Assembly (NCBI GenBank): GCA_021604665.1 | Contig: BQJK01000001.1 | Location: forward strand, 310,001-374,000 | Direction of reading: 5' to 3' | From: Rhodomicrobium sp. | GTDB taxonomy: Bacteria > Pseudomonadota > Alphaproteobacteria > Rhizobiales > HXMU1428-3 | DNA length: 64,000 bases | Part shown: piece after piece, positions 1-7,992 of the stretch | How the letters are laid out: every line of letters starts with the position of its first letter | Position numbering within the stretch: position 1 is the stretch's first letter | The notes under the pieces: generated by a model | What the model was told of the DNA's origin: nothing | The model's database searches: none | The model's input: the letters and a program-made list of their open reading frames with translations, nothing else | Program-made: the position numbers and the translations under genes

Positions 1-527
1 GCGAGCTCTCCAGTGATCAATATGAGCGCCTGCGCGATGAGCTCCGTGAGACCTTTGAAGGCCCGGCCAATGCAGGCCGCCCGTTATTGTTAGAAGGCGG
101 GTTGGATTGGAAAAATATGGGCCTCACCCCTAGAGATATGGATTTTATCGAGGCCAAATATATCGCCGCGAGGGAGATAGCCTTGGCGCTGGGTGTGCCT
201 CCCTTATTGCTCGGCATCCCAGGCGATAATAGCTACGCCAATTACGCAGAAGCCAACCGAAGCTTCTGGCGGCAAACAGTCGTGCCGCTAGCAGAAAAAG
301 CCGCCAAGTCGCTAAGCCATTGGCTAAGCCCCTCCTTTGGGGACGGGCTGTGTCTAAAGCCTGATCTCGAAAATGCCATTGCACTCAGGGGAGAGCAAGA
401 AACCTTGTGGAAGCGCTTGAGCGAAGTTGATTACCTGACAACAGACGAAAAGCGCGCGCTAATTGGCTACCCGCCGCTTGAGCCAGCAGTGGCACCAATG
501 GCAACTGAAGAGGGCAATGCAGAGTGA
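1..527 (+). CDS. GTA/phage portal protein (C-terminal part)
   Basis: This is the last ~175 residues of an HK97-type portal protein. The reading frame is open from base 3 and its start lies upstream of the window. Portal proteins form the dodecameric ring at the capsid vertex through which DNA is packaged. The stretch with GLDWKNMGL, then DFIEAK, ALALGVPPLLLGIPGD and YAEANRSFWRQTV is the highly conserved C-terminal block of GTA and HK97 portals. The gene heads the structural operon here, and its TGA overlaps a possible ATG of the next gene. Family assignment is firm. GTA rather than ordinary prophage is inferred from the whole cluster. Confidence 0.9.
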   Translation, partial: ELSSDQYERLRDELRETFEGPANAGRPLLLEGGLDWKNMGLTPRDMDFIEAKYIAAREIALALGVPPLLLGIPGDNSYANYAEANRSFWRQTVVPLAEKAAKSLSHWLSPSFGDGLCLKPDLENAIALRGEQETLWKRLSEVDYLTTDEKRALIGYPPLEPAVAPMATEEGNAE

Positions 528-580
528 AACACCCTCTCCCCCCAACGCGGCAACTAACCAGCGTGAGTAGTGAAAACCCT

Positions 581-1432
581 ATGAACATAAAAACTGTAAA
601 CCCAAATGATTTTGCGGCCAGAGAAATAAAGTTCGCCCCCGTTGCACTCGAGACGATTGATAAAGATGGCGTCTTTGAAGGCTATGCCAGCCTGTTTAAT
701 ACCATGGATCTTGGCCGGGATATTGTGCGGCCAGGGGCTTTTAATAAAAGCCTTAGAGTGGCCGGGAGCAGCACAGTTAAACTGCTTTATCAGCATGACC
801 CAAGAGAGCCAATCGGTGTTTGGGATGAGCTGAGAGAAGATAGAAAAGGGCTGTTTGTGCGCGGCCGGTTGCTGCCAGAAATACGCCGCGCCAAAGAGGT
901 GATGACCCTTATGCGGCTGAAAGCGCTTGATGGGCTTTCCATCGGTTTTAAAGCCAGGCGCACCCGGCCCGCTCGAGGCAAGGCGGCGCGTGAACTCTTG
1001 GAGATTGAGCTCTATGAAATTTCAATTGTTACCTTCCCCATGCACCCCGCCGCCCGGGCCGCCATTGTTGAAGGTGAGGCGGGTAAACCTGAAATATTAA
1101 AACCGGCCACGGTAGAGCCTGCCACACAGCCCCATTTAAAAAATAAGCATTGCCGCCCCGCCTTTAACGGTTTGCCCTCAATCAGGCAGTTCGAACAATG
1201 GCTGACAAGAGAAGCCGGCTTCACCCGAAGCCAGGCCCGGCAAGCCATAAATCAAGGATTTAAATCTCTGGCCCTCACGCAAGACGCTGAGCCAGCCAGC
1301 ACCAGCCGCGTAAAAGCGCCTGAAAAAAGCCCGGCCGCAAAACTGCGCCGCGCGGCAAGTGCCATGCGCCGTACTGCACATGTACCGTACTGCCATGTAA
1401 CAGCGCCAAAATTCACGGCTGAATTGGACTGA
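581..1432 (+). CDS. HK97 family prohead protease
   Basis: This is the maturation protease that processes the capsid precursor during prohead assembly. The first ~150 residues carry the family pattern: an early GYASLFN segment, DIVRPGAF, LLYQHDP with the catalytic His region, then GLSIGFKA and an EISIVTFP segment that supplies the Ser-containing strand. The C-terminal ~130 residues are a basic extension with a helical FEQWLTREAGFTRSQARQ segment, also common in GTA proteases. I chose the ATG at 581 because homology begins there. An upstream in-frame ATG at 524 overlaps the portal stop and would add 19 residues of no family character. Confidence 0.87.
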   Translation: MNIKTVNPNDFAAREIKFAPVALETIDKDGVFEGYASLFNTMDLGRDIVRPGAFNKSLRVAGSSTVKLLYQHDPREPIGVWDELREDRKGLFVRGRLLPEIRRAKEVMTLMRLKALDGLSIGFKARRTRPARGKAARELLEIELYEISIVTFPMHPAARAAIVEGEAGKPEILKPATVEPATQPHLKNKHCRPAFNGLPSIRQFEQWLTREAGFTRSQARQAINQGFKSLALTQDAEPASTSRVKAPEKSPAAKLRRAASAMRRTAHVPYCHVTAPKFTAELD

Positions 1433-1462
1433 AAAAACGATACTAGCCCAAAAGAGGACCAT

Positions 1463-2719
1463 ATGAGCACCAATGAGTATGAACATAAATCTGGACATCC
1501 CAACGACCCGGATTTGCATAGCGCCATGGATGACTTCATGCACGCATTCACAGAATTTCGCGACACCAATGATAGCCGGTTAGAAGATATCGAGCGTAAA
1601 ATGAGCGCAGATATCATCACAGAAGAAAAGCTAGCCCGCCTGAATAACGCCATGGACCACCACCAGCGCCGCATGGATGAGCTGTGCCTGAAAGCGGCCC
1701 GCTCGCCAAGAGGGTTCGGCAGTACCGCCATACAAACGGAAGGCCAGCTACAGCATAAATCAGCCTTTGATGGCTATGTACGCGGCGGCGAAACCCAGGG
1801 CCTGCGTGCGCTGGAGCAAAAATCACTCTCCGTAGCCTCAGACCCTGATGGTGGCTATCTGGTCCCTGAAGAAACTGAAACCACGGTGATGCAAGCCCTG
1901 AAGACAGTGTCTCCCATCAGAGCCATTGCTGGCAACCGCCAGGTCTCTGGCACCGTGTATAAAAAACCATTCTCAATCTCAGGCCCCGGCACCGGCTGGG
2001 TCGGTGAAACAGCCGCCCGGCCAGAGACAACATCCCCAACCCTCGCCGAGCTTTCTTTCCCGACTATGGAGCTCTATGCCATGCCAGCGGCCACCAGCAC
2101 CTTGTTAGATGATAGCGCTGTAAATGTGGATGAATGGCTTGCAGAAGAAGTTCGCACAGCTTTCGCCGCACAAGAAAGCGCGGCCTTCGTCTCTGGTGAT
2201 GGGGTGAATAAACCCAAAGGCTTCCTTGATTATACAAGCGTTGCTGAAGGGAGTTGGAGCTGGGGCAATACCGGCTATTTAGCAACCGGCGTTGATGGTG
2301 ACTTTGCTGCCAGTGATGAAAGCGATCAGCTAATAGATCTTATCTATACTTTAAAGTCAGCCTACCGCGCCAATGCCCGCTGGGTAATGAACCGGACAAC
2401 CCAGGCCGCTATCCGCAAATTCAAAGATGCAGATGGCAACTATATCTGGCAACCGGCACCACAAGCTGGCGCCAGCCCATCTTTGCTAGGCTTTGAGGTC
2501 ACAGAAGTGGAAGATATGCCATCCATTGGCTCAGATAGCCTCTCTGTGGCTTTCGGTGATTTTAACGCCGGTTATCTGGTCGTTGACCGCCTTGGACTTA
2601 GAGTATTGAGAGACCCCTTCACCGCAAAACCATATGTGCTGTTTTATACGACCAAGCGTGTTGGCGGCGGCATCCAGGATTTTGACGCCATCAAATTCCT
2701 GAAATTCGGAACCTCATAA
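1463..2719 (+). CDS. HK97 family major capsid protein
   Basis: This is the major head protein, which forms the icosahedral shell. The 418 residues start with a helical, charged scaffold-like delta domain (about 1-110). The HK97-fold body follows, with SDPDGGYLVPEE, the P-domain/E-loop region, GDGVNKPKGFL, ARWVMNRTT and a final VGGGIQDFDAIKFLK segment, all typical of GTA and HK97 capsids. An AGAGGA-like SD (GAGGA) lies a few bases before the ATG. The gene is followed by an unusual 195-bp gap with strong hairpins before the connector gene, whereas the other genes of the operon are mostly packed tightly. Confidence 0.93.
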   Translation: MSTNEYEHKSGHPNDPDLHSAMDDFMHAFTEFRDTNDSRLEDIERKMSADIITEEKLARLNNAMDHHQRRMDELCLKAARSPRGFGSTAIQTEGQLQHKSAFDGYVRGGETQGLRALEQKSLSVASDPDGGYLVPEETETTVMQALKTVSPIRAIAGNRQVSGTVYKKPFSISGPGTGWVGETAARPETTSPTLAELSFPTMELYAMPAATSTLLDDSAVNVDEWLAEEVRTAFAAQESAAFVSGDGVNKPKGFLDYTSVAEGSWSWGNTGYLATGVDGDFAASDESDQLIDLIYTLKSAYRANARWVMNRTTQAAIRKFKDADGNYIWQPAPQAGASPSLLGFEVTEVEDMPSIGSDSLSVAFGDFNAGYLVVDRLGLRVLRDPFTAKPYVLFYTTKRVGGGIQDFDAIKFLKFGTS

Positions 2720-2749
2720 TTCTAACCAGATAAATAACCAAACAGAATA

Positions 2750-2880
2750 GATGACCTCTCTTAGCTTAGGCACCCTCCATGAGGTCATCTGAGCCCGGCC
2801 ACCTATGAGGCCGCCCCTCCCGGAACATTGCAAGCCTCACTGCCACACTCCCCCTTAAATGGTGGCAGATGGCCGGGCTC
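2750..2880 (+). ncRNA. Structured intergenic element between capsid and connector genes
   Basis: Two adjacent stem systems were read directly. The first is a perfect 9-bp stem pairing 2750-2758 (GATGACCTC) with 2781-2789. The second is a perfect 11-bp stem pairing 2791-2801 (GAGCCCGGCCA) with 2870-2880, enclosing an inner perfect 7-bp stem 2840-2846 (CTGCCAC) with 2862-2868. There is no T-tract after the outer stem, so it is not a classical terminator. Its place directly after the most abundantly needed protein suggests mRNA processing or stabilisation, or attenuation. That role is inference. Confidence 0.5.
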
Positions 2881-2914
2881 ACCTATTTAAATTCTTAGCA
2901 AAGAAAGCGCCGCT

Positions 2915-3508
2915 ATGCCCCTTGAATTGCGCACAGGCCCTGTTGAAGAACCTGTTTCACTCACTGAGTTAAAAAACGCACTCCGCATTGATGATACCGC
3001 TGATGACTTGTTGTTGAGCAGCCTGATAACCGCCGCCCGCGTGATGATAGAGACCACAACAGCGCGCCTCATGATCAATCAAAGTTGGGGCTATTTCCGT
3101 AAAGCTGTTCGGGGGGCTGGGGTTGTTCACTTGCCGCTCTCCCCGCTGCAATCAGTCGATGAAATCCTCATCCATCATCAAGATGGCTCAAGCACCAGTT
3201 TAGATAGCAGCGCCTACACGGTCGACCCGGCAAAGATGAGACCCAAACTGCAGTTTAACAATTCAAGCGAACCGGAAAGCGGCCAGCATAGCTTAGCTAG
3301 CAATTTGAACAGCTTGGAAATCCGCTTTACTGCCGGTTATGGCGGGGCGGCCAGCGCGGTACCTGATGATTTAAAGCAAGCGGTGCAGATGTTGGCCGCC
3401 CATTGGTATGAACAGCGAAGCCCCATCGGCCCCGGCGGCAGTTTAACTGACATGCCAGCAGGGGTCACCGCCCTCATCGCCCCCCATAAAGATTTACGGC
3501 TTCAATAA
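2915..3508 (+). CDS. Head-tail connector (gp6-like adaptor)
   Basis: This 197-residue protein belongs to the phage gp6-like / phiE125 gp8 connector group, which binds under the portal ring and extends the head-tail channel. Family hallmarks are the N-terminal EEPVSLTELKNALRID helix followed by an LLSSLITAARVMIE helix, a central strand region (LPLSPLQSVDEI) and the C-terminal LKQAVQMLAAHWYEQRS helix. The product position matches gp6 of the Rhodobacter GTA, between capsid and head-closure protein. The SD is weak (AAAGAAAG). A 38-bp spacer follows before the next gene. Confidence 0.82.
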   Translation: MPLELRTGPVEEPVSLTELKNALRIDDTADDLLLSSLITAARVMIETTTARLMINQSWGYFRKAVRGAGVVHLPLSPLQSVDEILIHHQDGSSTSLDSSAYTVDPAKMRPKLQFNNSSEPESGQHSLASNLNSLEIRFTAGYGGAASAVPDDLKQAVQMLAAHWYEQRSPIGPGGSLTDMPAGVTALIAPHKDLRLQ

Positions 3509-3546
3509 TAAACAGCCCCTTCAAATAAAAAGAGCGCAGAGAGAAA

Positions 3547-3891
3547 ATGATCAAACCCACTAATATAAGTGATATGCGCCACCGCCTTGAGCTAGAGCAA
3601 CCACAGCGCACCAGCCTTTCAGGCGGCGGGGTTTCAGTAACCTGGGTTAAGTTGGCAGATCTATGGGCCAGCATCACGCCGATGAAAATGAGGGAACATT
3701 TCACCCGCCATCAGGTGAATAGTGAAATAACCCACAGCATCACAATTCGCTATCGCGCTGATGTCCGCCCGGAAATGCGGCTGGTGAAGGGCACACGTGT
3801 ATTTGAGATAATCAGTGTTTTAAACGAGCAGGAGCGGAACCGCTGGTTGCAACTGGAATGCAGTGAGCAAGTGCCAGAGAGCGCAATATGA
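3547..3891 (+). CDS. Head closure / head-tail adaptor protein
   Basis: This 114-residue protein has the phage head-tail adaptor pattern (SPP1 gp16-like). It starts with an MRHRLELEQPQ strand, followed by WVKLADLWASITP, a long amphipathic region, then ITIRYRADVRPEMRLV and a C-terminal WLQLEC strand. Such proteins plug the connector after packaging (GTA gp7, stopper). It overlaps the next gene by ATGA at 3888-3891, which implies translational coupling. Confidence 0.78.
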   Translation: MIKPTNISDMRHRLELEQPQRTSLSGGGVSVTWVKLADLWASITPMKMREHFTRHQVNSEITHSITIRYRADVRPEMRLVKGTRVFEIISVLNEQERNRWLQLECSEQVPESAI

Positions 3892-4232
3892 AACTCACCC
3901 TAAACAGCGATGCAGCCAATTTGGCGCGCTTAAAAGATCGGCCAGAATATGCCCTCACAAGCGCCGTTAGACATAAAATCCAAAAACAACATATGGCCGC
4001 GCTGCGGCAAGCATTGAACTCATCAATTGACCAGTTGCAAATTACTGAGGCTGAAAAACGATTAATCAAAAACAGCATGATCATTGAACCTGAAGGAGAG
4101 CGCGCCCTGAAGCTGCGCTTTACCCATCCGCTCGCCTTGAAGCTGGAATATGGCACTAAGCAAACCGAAGCCCATGGCTGGATAGCAAAAACCATTGCTG
4201 CAAATCGGGCGCTGACCATCCCCGCACAATAA
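3888..4232 (+). CDS. HK97 gp10-like tail completion protein
   Basis: This 114-residue protein follows the head-closure gene with a 4-bp ATGA overlap. The C-terminal LKLEYGTKQTEAHGWIAKTI segment resembles the end of HK97 gp10-type tail-completion proteins, where an EYGT/EFGT motif precedes an aromatic helix. The N-terminal half is helical and charged and not diagnostic. The Rhodobacter GTA cluster, as I know it, goes directly from stopper to terminator, so this is an additional component. The family call is moderate, but the gene itself is well supported by coupling on both sides. Confidence 0.6.
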   Translation: MKLTLNSDAANLARLKDRPEYALTSAVRHKIQKQHMAALRQALNSSIDQLQITEAEKRLIKNSMIIEPEGERALKLRFTHPLALKLEYGTKQTEAHGWIAKTIAANRALTIPAQ

Positions 4233-4264
4233 TCAGCAGAACAATACAGTAGAGGAGGCACCAA

Positions 4265-4669
4265 ATGAGCGCTAGCTGGAACCTGCAAACCGCCCTGATT
4301 GCGGCTCTAAAAGCAGATGCCACGCTGCAAACCCTGCTAGGCGGCGCGCGTATATATGACACCCCGCCATTCAGAGCCAGGCTGCCCTACATCACCCTCG
4401 GTATGACCTTAGAGCGGGACTGGAGCACCAGCACAGAGCAAGGCGGCGAACATATCATCACCTTTCACAGTTGGACGGAAATGAACAGTCGCCAGCAAGC
4501 CATGGCGCTAGAGGAAGCCGTAAGAGACCTAATAGAAAACACAAGCATCTCTATCACCGGCCACATATTGGTCAATGCGAGATACCAGTTCAGTGAAATT
4601 CGCCGCGACAGAGAAGGCAGTGCCTATCACGGTATCATTCGCTACCGCCTGGTGACTGAGCCAGTTTAA
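4265..4669 (+). CDS. Tail terminator, DUF3168 family
   Basis: This 134-residue DUF3168 protein corresponds to GTA gp8, the tail terminator that caps the tail tube and joins it to the head. Its features are the N-terminal ALIAALKADATLQTLLG helix, ARIYDTPPFRARLPYITLG with the conserved Pro-Tyr, HIITFHSWTE and a late IRYRLVTEP strand. A strong SD (GAGGAGG) precedes the ATG. It is followed by the tail tube gene. Confidence 0.82.
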   Translation: MSASWNLQTALIAALKADATLQTLLGGARIYDTPPFRARLPYITLGMTLERDWSTSTEQGGEHIITFHSWTEMNSRQQAMALEEAVRDLIENTSISITGHILVNARYQFSEIRRDREGSAYHGIIRYRLVTEPV

Positions 4670-4714
4670 CGAAGTCCCAGATAACATAAATATCCAAACT
4701 ATAAGGAGAGACGC

Positions 4715-5125
4715 ATGAGCGCCCAAAAGGGAAAAGACATGCTGTTAAAAGTTGATACAGATGGTGGCGGCACATTCATTAGCCTGGCTGGGCTGCGCGC
4801 CCGCACCCTGTCCTTCAACACCGAAACAGTTGATATCACCTCATCTGAAAGCGCCGGCCAATGGCGGGAGCTACTAAGCTGCGGCGTGAAAACAGCGCGG
4901 CTCTCAGGCAGTGGCATATTTAAGGACCAGCAATCAGATGAAACGCTGCGCGGCTATTTTTTCAATGGCACTCTGCGCGATTGGCAAATAATCATCCCTG
5001 ACTTTGGCACCCTTGAAGGGCCGTTTCAAATTTCCGGTTTTGAATATGCCGGTAATCACAATGGCGAGATCACTTTCGAGCTGACTTTAGAATCAGCCGG
5101 GGCCATCTCCTTCACCGCGCTTTAA
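4715..5125 (+). CDS. Major tail tube protein, TP901-1 family
   Basis: This 136-residue protein is the tail tube subunit (GTA gp9 equivalent). It has the N-terminal GKDMLLKVDTDGGGTFISLAG motif, the conserved T-V-DITSSESAGQWRELL segment and the C-terminal FQISGFEYAG...EITFELTLESAG strands typical of TP901-1-like tube proteins. An SD of the AAGGAG type lies before the ATG. Position after DUF3168 and before the gp10 chaperone supports the call. Confidence 0.87.
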   Translation: MSAQKGKDMLLKVDTDGGGTFISLAGLRARTLSFNTETVDITSSESAGQWRELLSCGVKTARLSGSGIFKDQQSDETLRGYFFNGTLRDWQIIIPDFGTLEGPFQISGFEYAGNHNGEITFELTLESAGAISFTAL

Positions 5126-5140
5126 GGAGATAAAACCCTG

Positions 5141-5476
5141 ATGACCAATCATCTAAGAGGTGAAATTAGCGCCATGTTAGATGGCACCCCCACAACCCTC
5201 TGTCTGACATTGGGGACTTTAGCAAACCTGGAGGCGGTGTTTGGCTGTGGTGATCTCATCGCCCTTGTCGAGCGTTTGCAGTCAGGCCGGGTAAAAGCCG
5301 ACGACCTGATAGATATTCTCCATGCAGGGCTGAGCGGTGCTGGCGATAAGCGCAGCCGGGAAGAGGTCGCCGCCATTAAAATTGAGGGCGGCGTTGAAGG
5401 CGCGGTTGCCATCATTGCTGAGTTGTTTGAGGCCACCTTCCCCAAGTCAGACAAAAGAGATCAGAATGGTCAGTAA
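5141..5476 (+). CDS. GTA gp10 family tail assembly protein
   Basis: This 111-residue protein belongs to the GTA gp10 family (Rhodobacter rcc01693-like). The pattern is an N-terminal RGEISAMLDGTPTTLCLTLG strand pair, LANLEAVFG, a helical LIALVERLQSG, then LIDILHAGLSGAG. It probably acts as a tail assembly chaperone for the short tape measure. An AAGGAG SD is present. Its 3' end overlaps the next small gene by 11 bp, in another frame, the typical layout of tail chaperone pairs. Confidence 0.8.
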   Translation: MTNHLRGEISAMLDGTPTTLCLTLGTLANLEAVFGCGDLIALVERLQSGRVKADDLIDILHAGLSGAGDKRSREEVAAIKIEGGVEGAVAIIAELFEATFPKSDKRDQNGQ

Positions 5477-5699
5477 GGGGCCGCAAACTGCTTTCCTCCC
5501 TTGGGAGTTATTAATGCAGCTGGGTTTCGGCAGGCTAGGGCTCTCATCCACAGCCTTCTGGTCACTAACCCCAAAGGAATTATTAGCCGCACTTGAAGGG
5601 GCCACCTTCCTCTCACCGCACAACGCCGCCCCGCCAGACCGCTGCATATTTGAGGGGATGATGAAAAATTTTCCAGATGAGAGAACAACTGCCAGATGA
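5466..5699 (+). CDS. Phage tail assembly chaperone (TIGR02216-like)
   Basis: This 77-residue protein has the FLPWELLMQLGFGRLGLSS...FWSLTPKELLAALEG pattern of the small GTA tail chaperone found between gp10 and the tape measure. I chose the ATG at 5466 because family similarity begins right after it. The same frame stays open about 130 bases further upstream, inside gp10. The 11-bp overlap with gp10 resembles the G/GT overlap of lambdoid phages, where frameshifting makes a fusion. Whether this happens here cannot be told. Confidence 0.75.
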   Translation: MVSKGPQTAFLPWELLMQLGFGRLGLSSTAFWSLTPKELLAALEGATFLSPHNAAPPDRCIFEGMMKNFPDERTTAR

Positions 5700-5722
5700 C
5701 ACCACAACGGAATGAGAAATAA

Positions 5723-6307
5723 ATGGCCATAGATGACAGCGAATTAAAATTTGAAATCAACATGGATACCAGCACAGCCCGCAAAGAATTGCAGCTGTTG
5801 AATAAAGAAAGCTTAGACCTTGGCAACACCATAAAATCAGCGTTTGAAAACATCGCCATTAAAGGCCGTGATGTTGAGGATGTATTCAAATCTCTAGCGT
5901 TGCAAATTTCAAAGCGTAGTTTTTCTAAAGCCTTCGCCCCCATTGAAGGGCTGTTTGATAACCTCCTCAGTGGCAGCGGCTCTATGCTGGGCAATGTCTT
6001 TGGGTTTGCCAAAGGCGGGGTGATAAGCGGACACACCGGTTTATCAGGCGGCGGCGTGCTCTCATCTCCTGCAACCTTTCCCCTTGGCGGCAGCGCGACG
6101 GGCCTGGCTGGTGAAGCCGGACCCGAGGCAATTATGCCGCTTGCCCGCGGCCCCAATGGCGAGCTCGGCATCCGCGCTAGCGGCGAGGGGCCGGTTAACG
6201 TCACCATTAATATTAGTACACCAGATGTTGAAAGTTTCCGCCGTTCCGAAGGGGAAATCGCCGCCCGTTTGCAGCAGATTGTCTCAAGAGGCAATCGCAA
6301 TCTTTAG
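5723..6307 (+). CDS. Short tail tape measure protein (GTA gp11-like)
   Basis: This protein of only 194 residues stands at the tape-measure position. The N-terminal half is charged and helical and includes an ELQLLNKESLDLG segment. A Gly-rich middle follows (FGFAKGGVISG, GGGVLSSPATFPLGG), then a GEAGPEAIMPLARGPNGELG block and VNVTINISTPDVESFRRSEGE near the end. That C-terminal block is characteristic of GTA tape measures. Tape-measure length sets tail length, so the tail should be short, as in GTA particles and unlike most siphophages. Confidence 0.82.
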   Translation: MAIDDSELKFEINMDTSTARKELQLLNKESLDLGNTIKSAFENIAIKGRDVEDVFKSLALQISKRSFSKAFAPIEGLFDNLLSGSGSMLGNVFGFAKGGVISGHTGLSGGGVLSSPATFPLGGSATGLAGEAGPEAIMPLARGPNGELGIRASGEGPVNVTINISTPDVESFRRSEGEIAARLQQIVSRGNRNL

Positions 6308-6331
6308 CCACATTTAGCCCGGAATCCGCCA

Positions 6332-6970
6332 ATGAGTTTTCATGAAATCCGCTTCCCGACAGACATCTCTCTCGGCAGCAGCGGCGGCCCTGAACGCCGC
6401 ACTGAAATTGTCGTCCTTGGCTCTGGCCATGAAGAGCGAAACACCAGATGGTCCCAGTCTAAGCGCCGTTTTAACGCGGGCTATGGTGTTAAGTCTCTCA
6501 CAAATCTAAATCAGGTGATTGCCTTTTTTGAAGAGCGGCGCGGCCGGTTATATGGCTTCCGCTGGAAAGACCATGCTGATTATTCTTCAGCCGGGGCAGG
6601 CGCACTCATCACCCTGAATGACCAACAGTTGGGTCTGGGAGATGGCAGCAACAGGGAATTTCAGCTGACCAAACAATATGGGGCGGCCCACGCCCCCTAT
6701 GCCCGCGAAATTAACAAACCGGTTAGCGGCACATTGCTTGTTGGGGTGGATGGCACACTACAAACTGAAGGGGGTGATTATACAGTCGATACGACAACAG
6801 GGATGATCACCTTTGAGCCAGTCAGCACACCAGCAAATGAGAGCATCATAACAGCTGGATTTGAATTCGATGTCCCCGTTCGCTTCGATACAGATAGCCT
6901 CCGCCTGAACATGTCCCGTTTTAATGCCGGCGAAATACCAGACATACCCATCACCGAGATCAGAGTATGA
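6332..6970 (+). CDS. DUF2460 / TIGR02217 distal tail protein (GTA gp12)
   Basis: This 212-residue DUF2460 protein equals GTA gp12, the distal tail protein at the end of the tube. Its features are the N-terminal FHEIRFPTDISLGSSGGPERRTEIV, SKRRFNAGYGVKS, FFEERRGRLYGFRWKDHADY and the closing RFDTDSLRLNMSRFNAGEIPDIP...EIRV, all signature segments of the family. It overlaps the next gene by 4 bp (ATGA, 6967-6970), so the two baseplate proteins are coupled. Confidence 0.9.
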   Translation: MSFHEIRFPTDISLGSSGGPERRTEIVVLGSGHEERNTRWSQSKRRFNAGYGVKSLTNLNQVIAFFEERRGRLYGFRWKDHADYSSAGAGALITLNDQQLGLGDGSNREFQLTKQYGAAHAPYAREINKPVSGTLLVGVDGTLQTEGGDYTVDTTTGMITFEPVSTPANESIITAGFEFDVPVRFDTDSLRLNMSRFNAGEIPDIPITEIRV

Positions 6971-7824
6971 AACAAATCCCTACAGAGCTGCAAAATCATC
7001 TGGACAGCGGCGCCACGACACTTGCAAATTGCTGGAAAGTTACCAGGCGAGACGGCAGTGTTTATGGCTTCACAGATCATGATAATCCGCTCAGTTTTGA
7101 TGGCACAACCTATGAAGCCGCATCAGGTTTTATAGGTACAGAAAGCCTCAACCGGCTTGGCCTCTCTGTTGATACAATGGAGGTTCATGCGGCACTGAAC
7201 TCTGAGGCAATCACGGAGGCAGAGCTGAGCAACGGTCTTTATGATAATGCAGAAGTTGAGCTCTATCTTGTGAACTGGGCAGATAACAGCCAGAGGCTGT
7301 TGTTAAAAACCGGAAACATCGGTGAGGTGCGGCGCGGGGAGCTGGCCTTCATGGCCGAAATTCGCGGCCTGGCTCATCATCTCCAGCAACCGGAAGGGCG
7401 GGTTTATCAATCCCCCTGCGATGCGGTGCTGGGGGATACGCGCTGCGGTGTTGTTTTGAATAGCCCGCAATATACTGCCACCGCAACAGTAGCCAGCCCG
7501 TTAGAAAACGGCCGCTTCACCGCAACCGGGTTAGAGACCTACACCTCAAATTGGTTCCGTGAAGGGCGGTTAACCTGGCTCACCGGTGCCAATGCGAATG
7601 CGGTGATGGAGGTGCGCGCTCATAAGTTAGAGGAAAGCGGAATAGCAGAACTTTTGTTATGGCGACAACCAGCACTGCCGCCAGAGGCGGGGGAGACCTT
7701 TACCATACAGGCAGGGTGTGACCTTAAATTTGCAACCTGCCGGGAGAAGTTCACCAATAGCGCTAATTATCGCGGGTTCCCCCACATCCCCGGCAATGAT
7801 TTTCTTATCGCCTCACCCAAATAG
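6967..7824 (+). CDS. DUF2163 / TIGR02218 baseplate hub protein (GTA gp13)
   Basis: This 285-residue protein equals GTA gp13, a baseplate hub component. It carries the family signature segments TLANCWKVTRRDGSVYGFTDHD, SRVYQSPCDAVLGDTRCG-like Cys-rich block (three Cys around residues 150-160) and the C-terminal GCDLKFATCREKF...NYRGFPHIPGNDF. The four conserved Cys match an iron-sulfur or structural Cys site proposed for the GTA hub. A 168-bp gap without a gene follows before the peptidase. Confidence 0.9.
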   Translation: MKQIPTELQNHLDSGATTLANCWKVTRRDGSVYGFTDHDNPLSFDGTTYEAASGFIGTESLNRLGLSVDTMEVHAALNSEAITEAELSNGLYDNAEVELYLVNWADNSQRLLLKTGNIGEVRRGELAFMAEIRGLAHHLQQPEGRVYQSPCDAVLGDTRCGVVLNSPQYTATATVASPLENGRFTATGLETYTSNWFREGRLTWLTGANANAVMEVRAHKLEESGIAELLLWRQPALPPEAGETFTIQAGCDLKFATCREKFTNSANYRGFPHIPGNDFLIASPK

Positions 7825-7992
7825 CAGGCTTGATTGTCTGAGGGTTACCCCAGTTTGAGAGAAGAGCTTGTGGCAGCACAAGTGCGGCTCGCGCTTAACA
7901 GCCCTTCGATAGCGCACATTTCAAGTCACCTAAGAAAATAGCAAAACGCCATAAAACTAAGACGTCCGATGACACCATGAAAGTTGATCCGC

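Noticed and set aside
5470..6300. Long minus-strand frame (276 codons) over the tape measure region
   Set aside because: It lies antisense to three well-recognised tail genes, shows no family features and has an unnatural Ser/Pro/Arg-rich composition.
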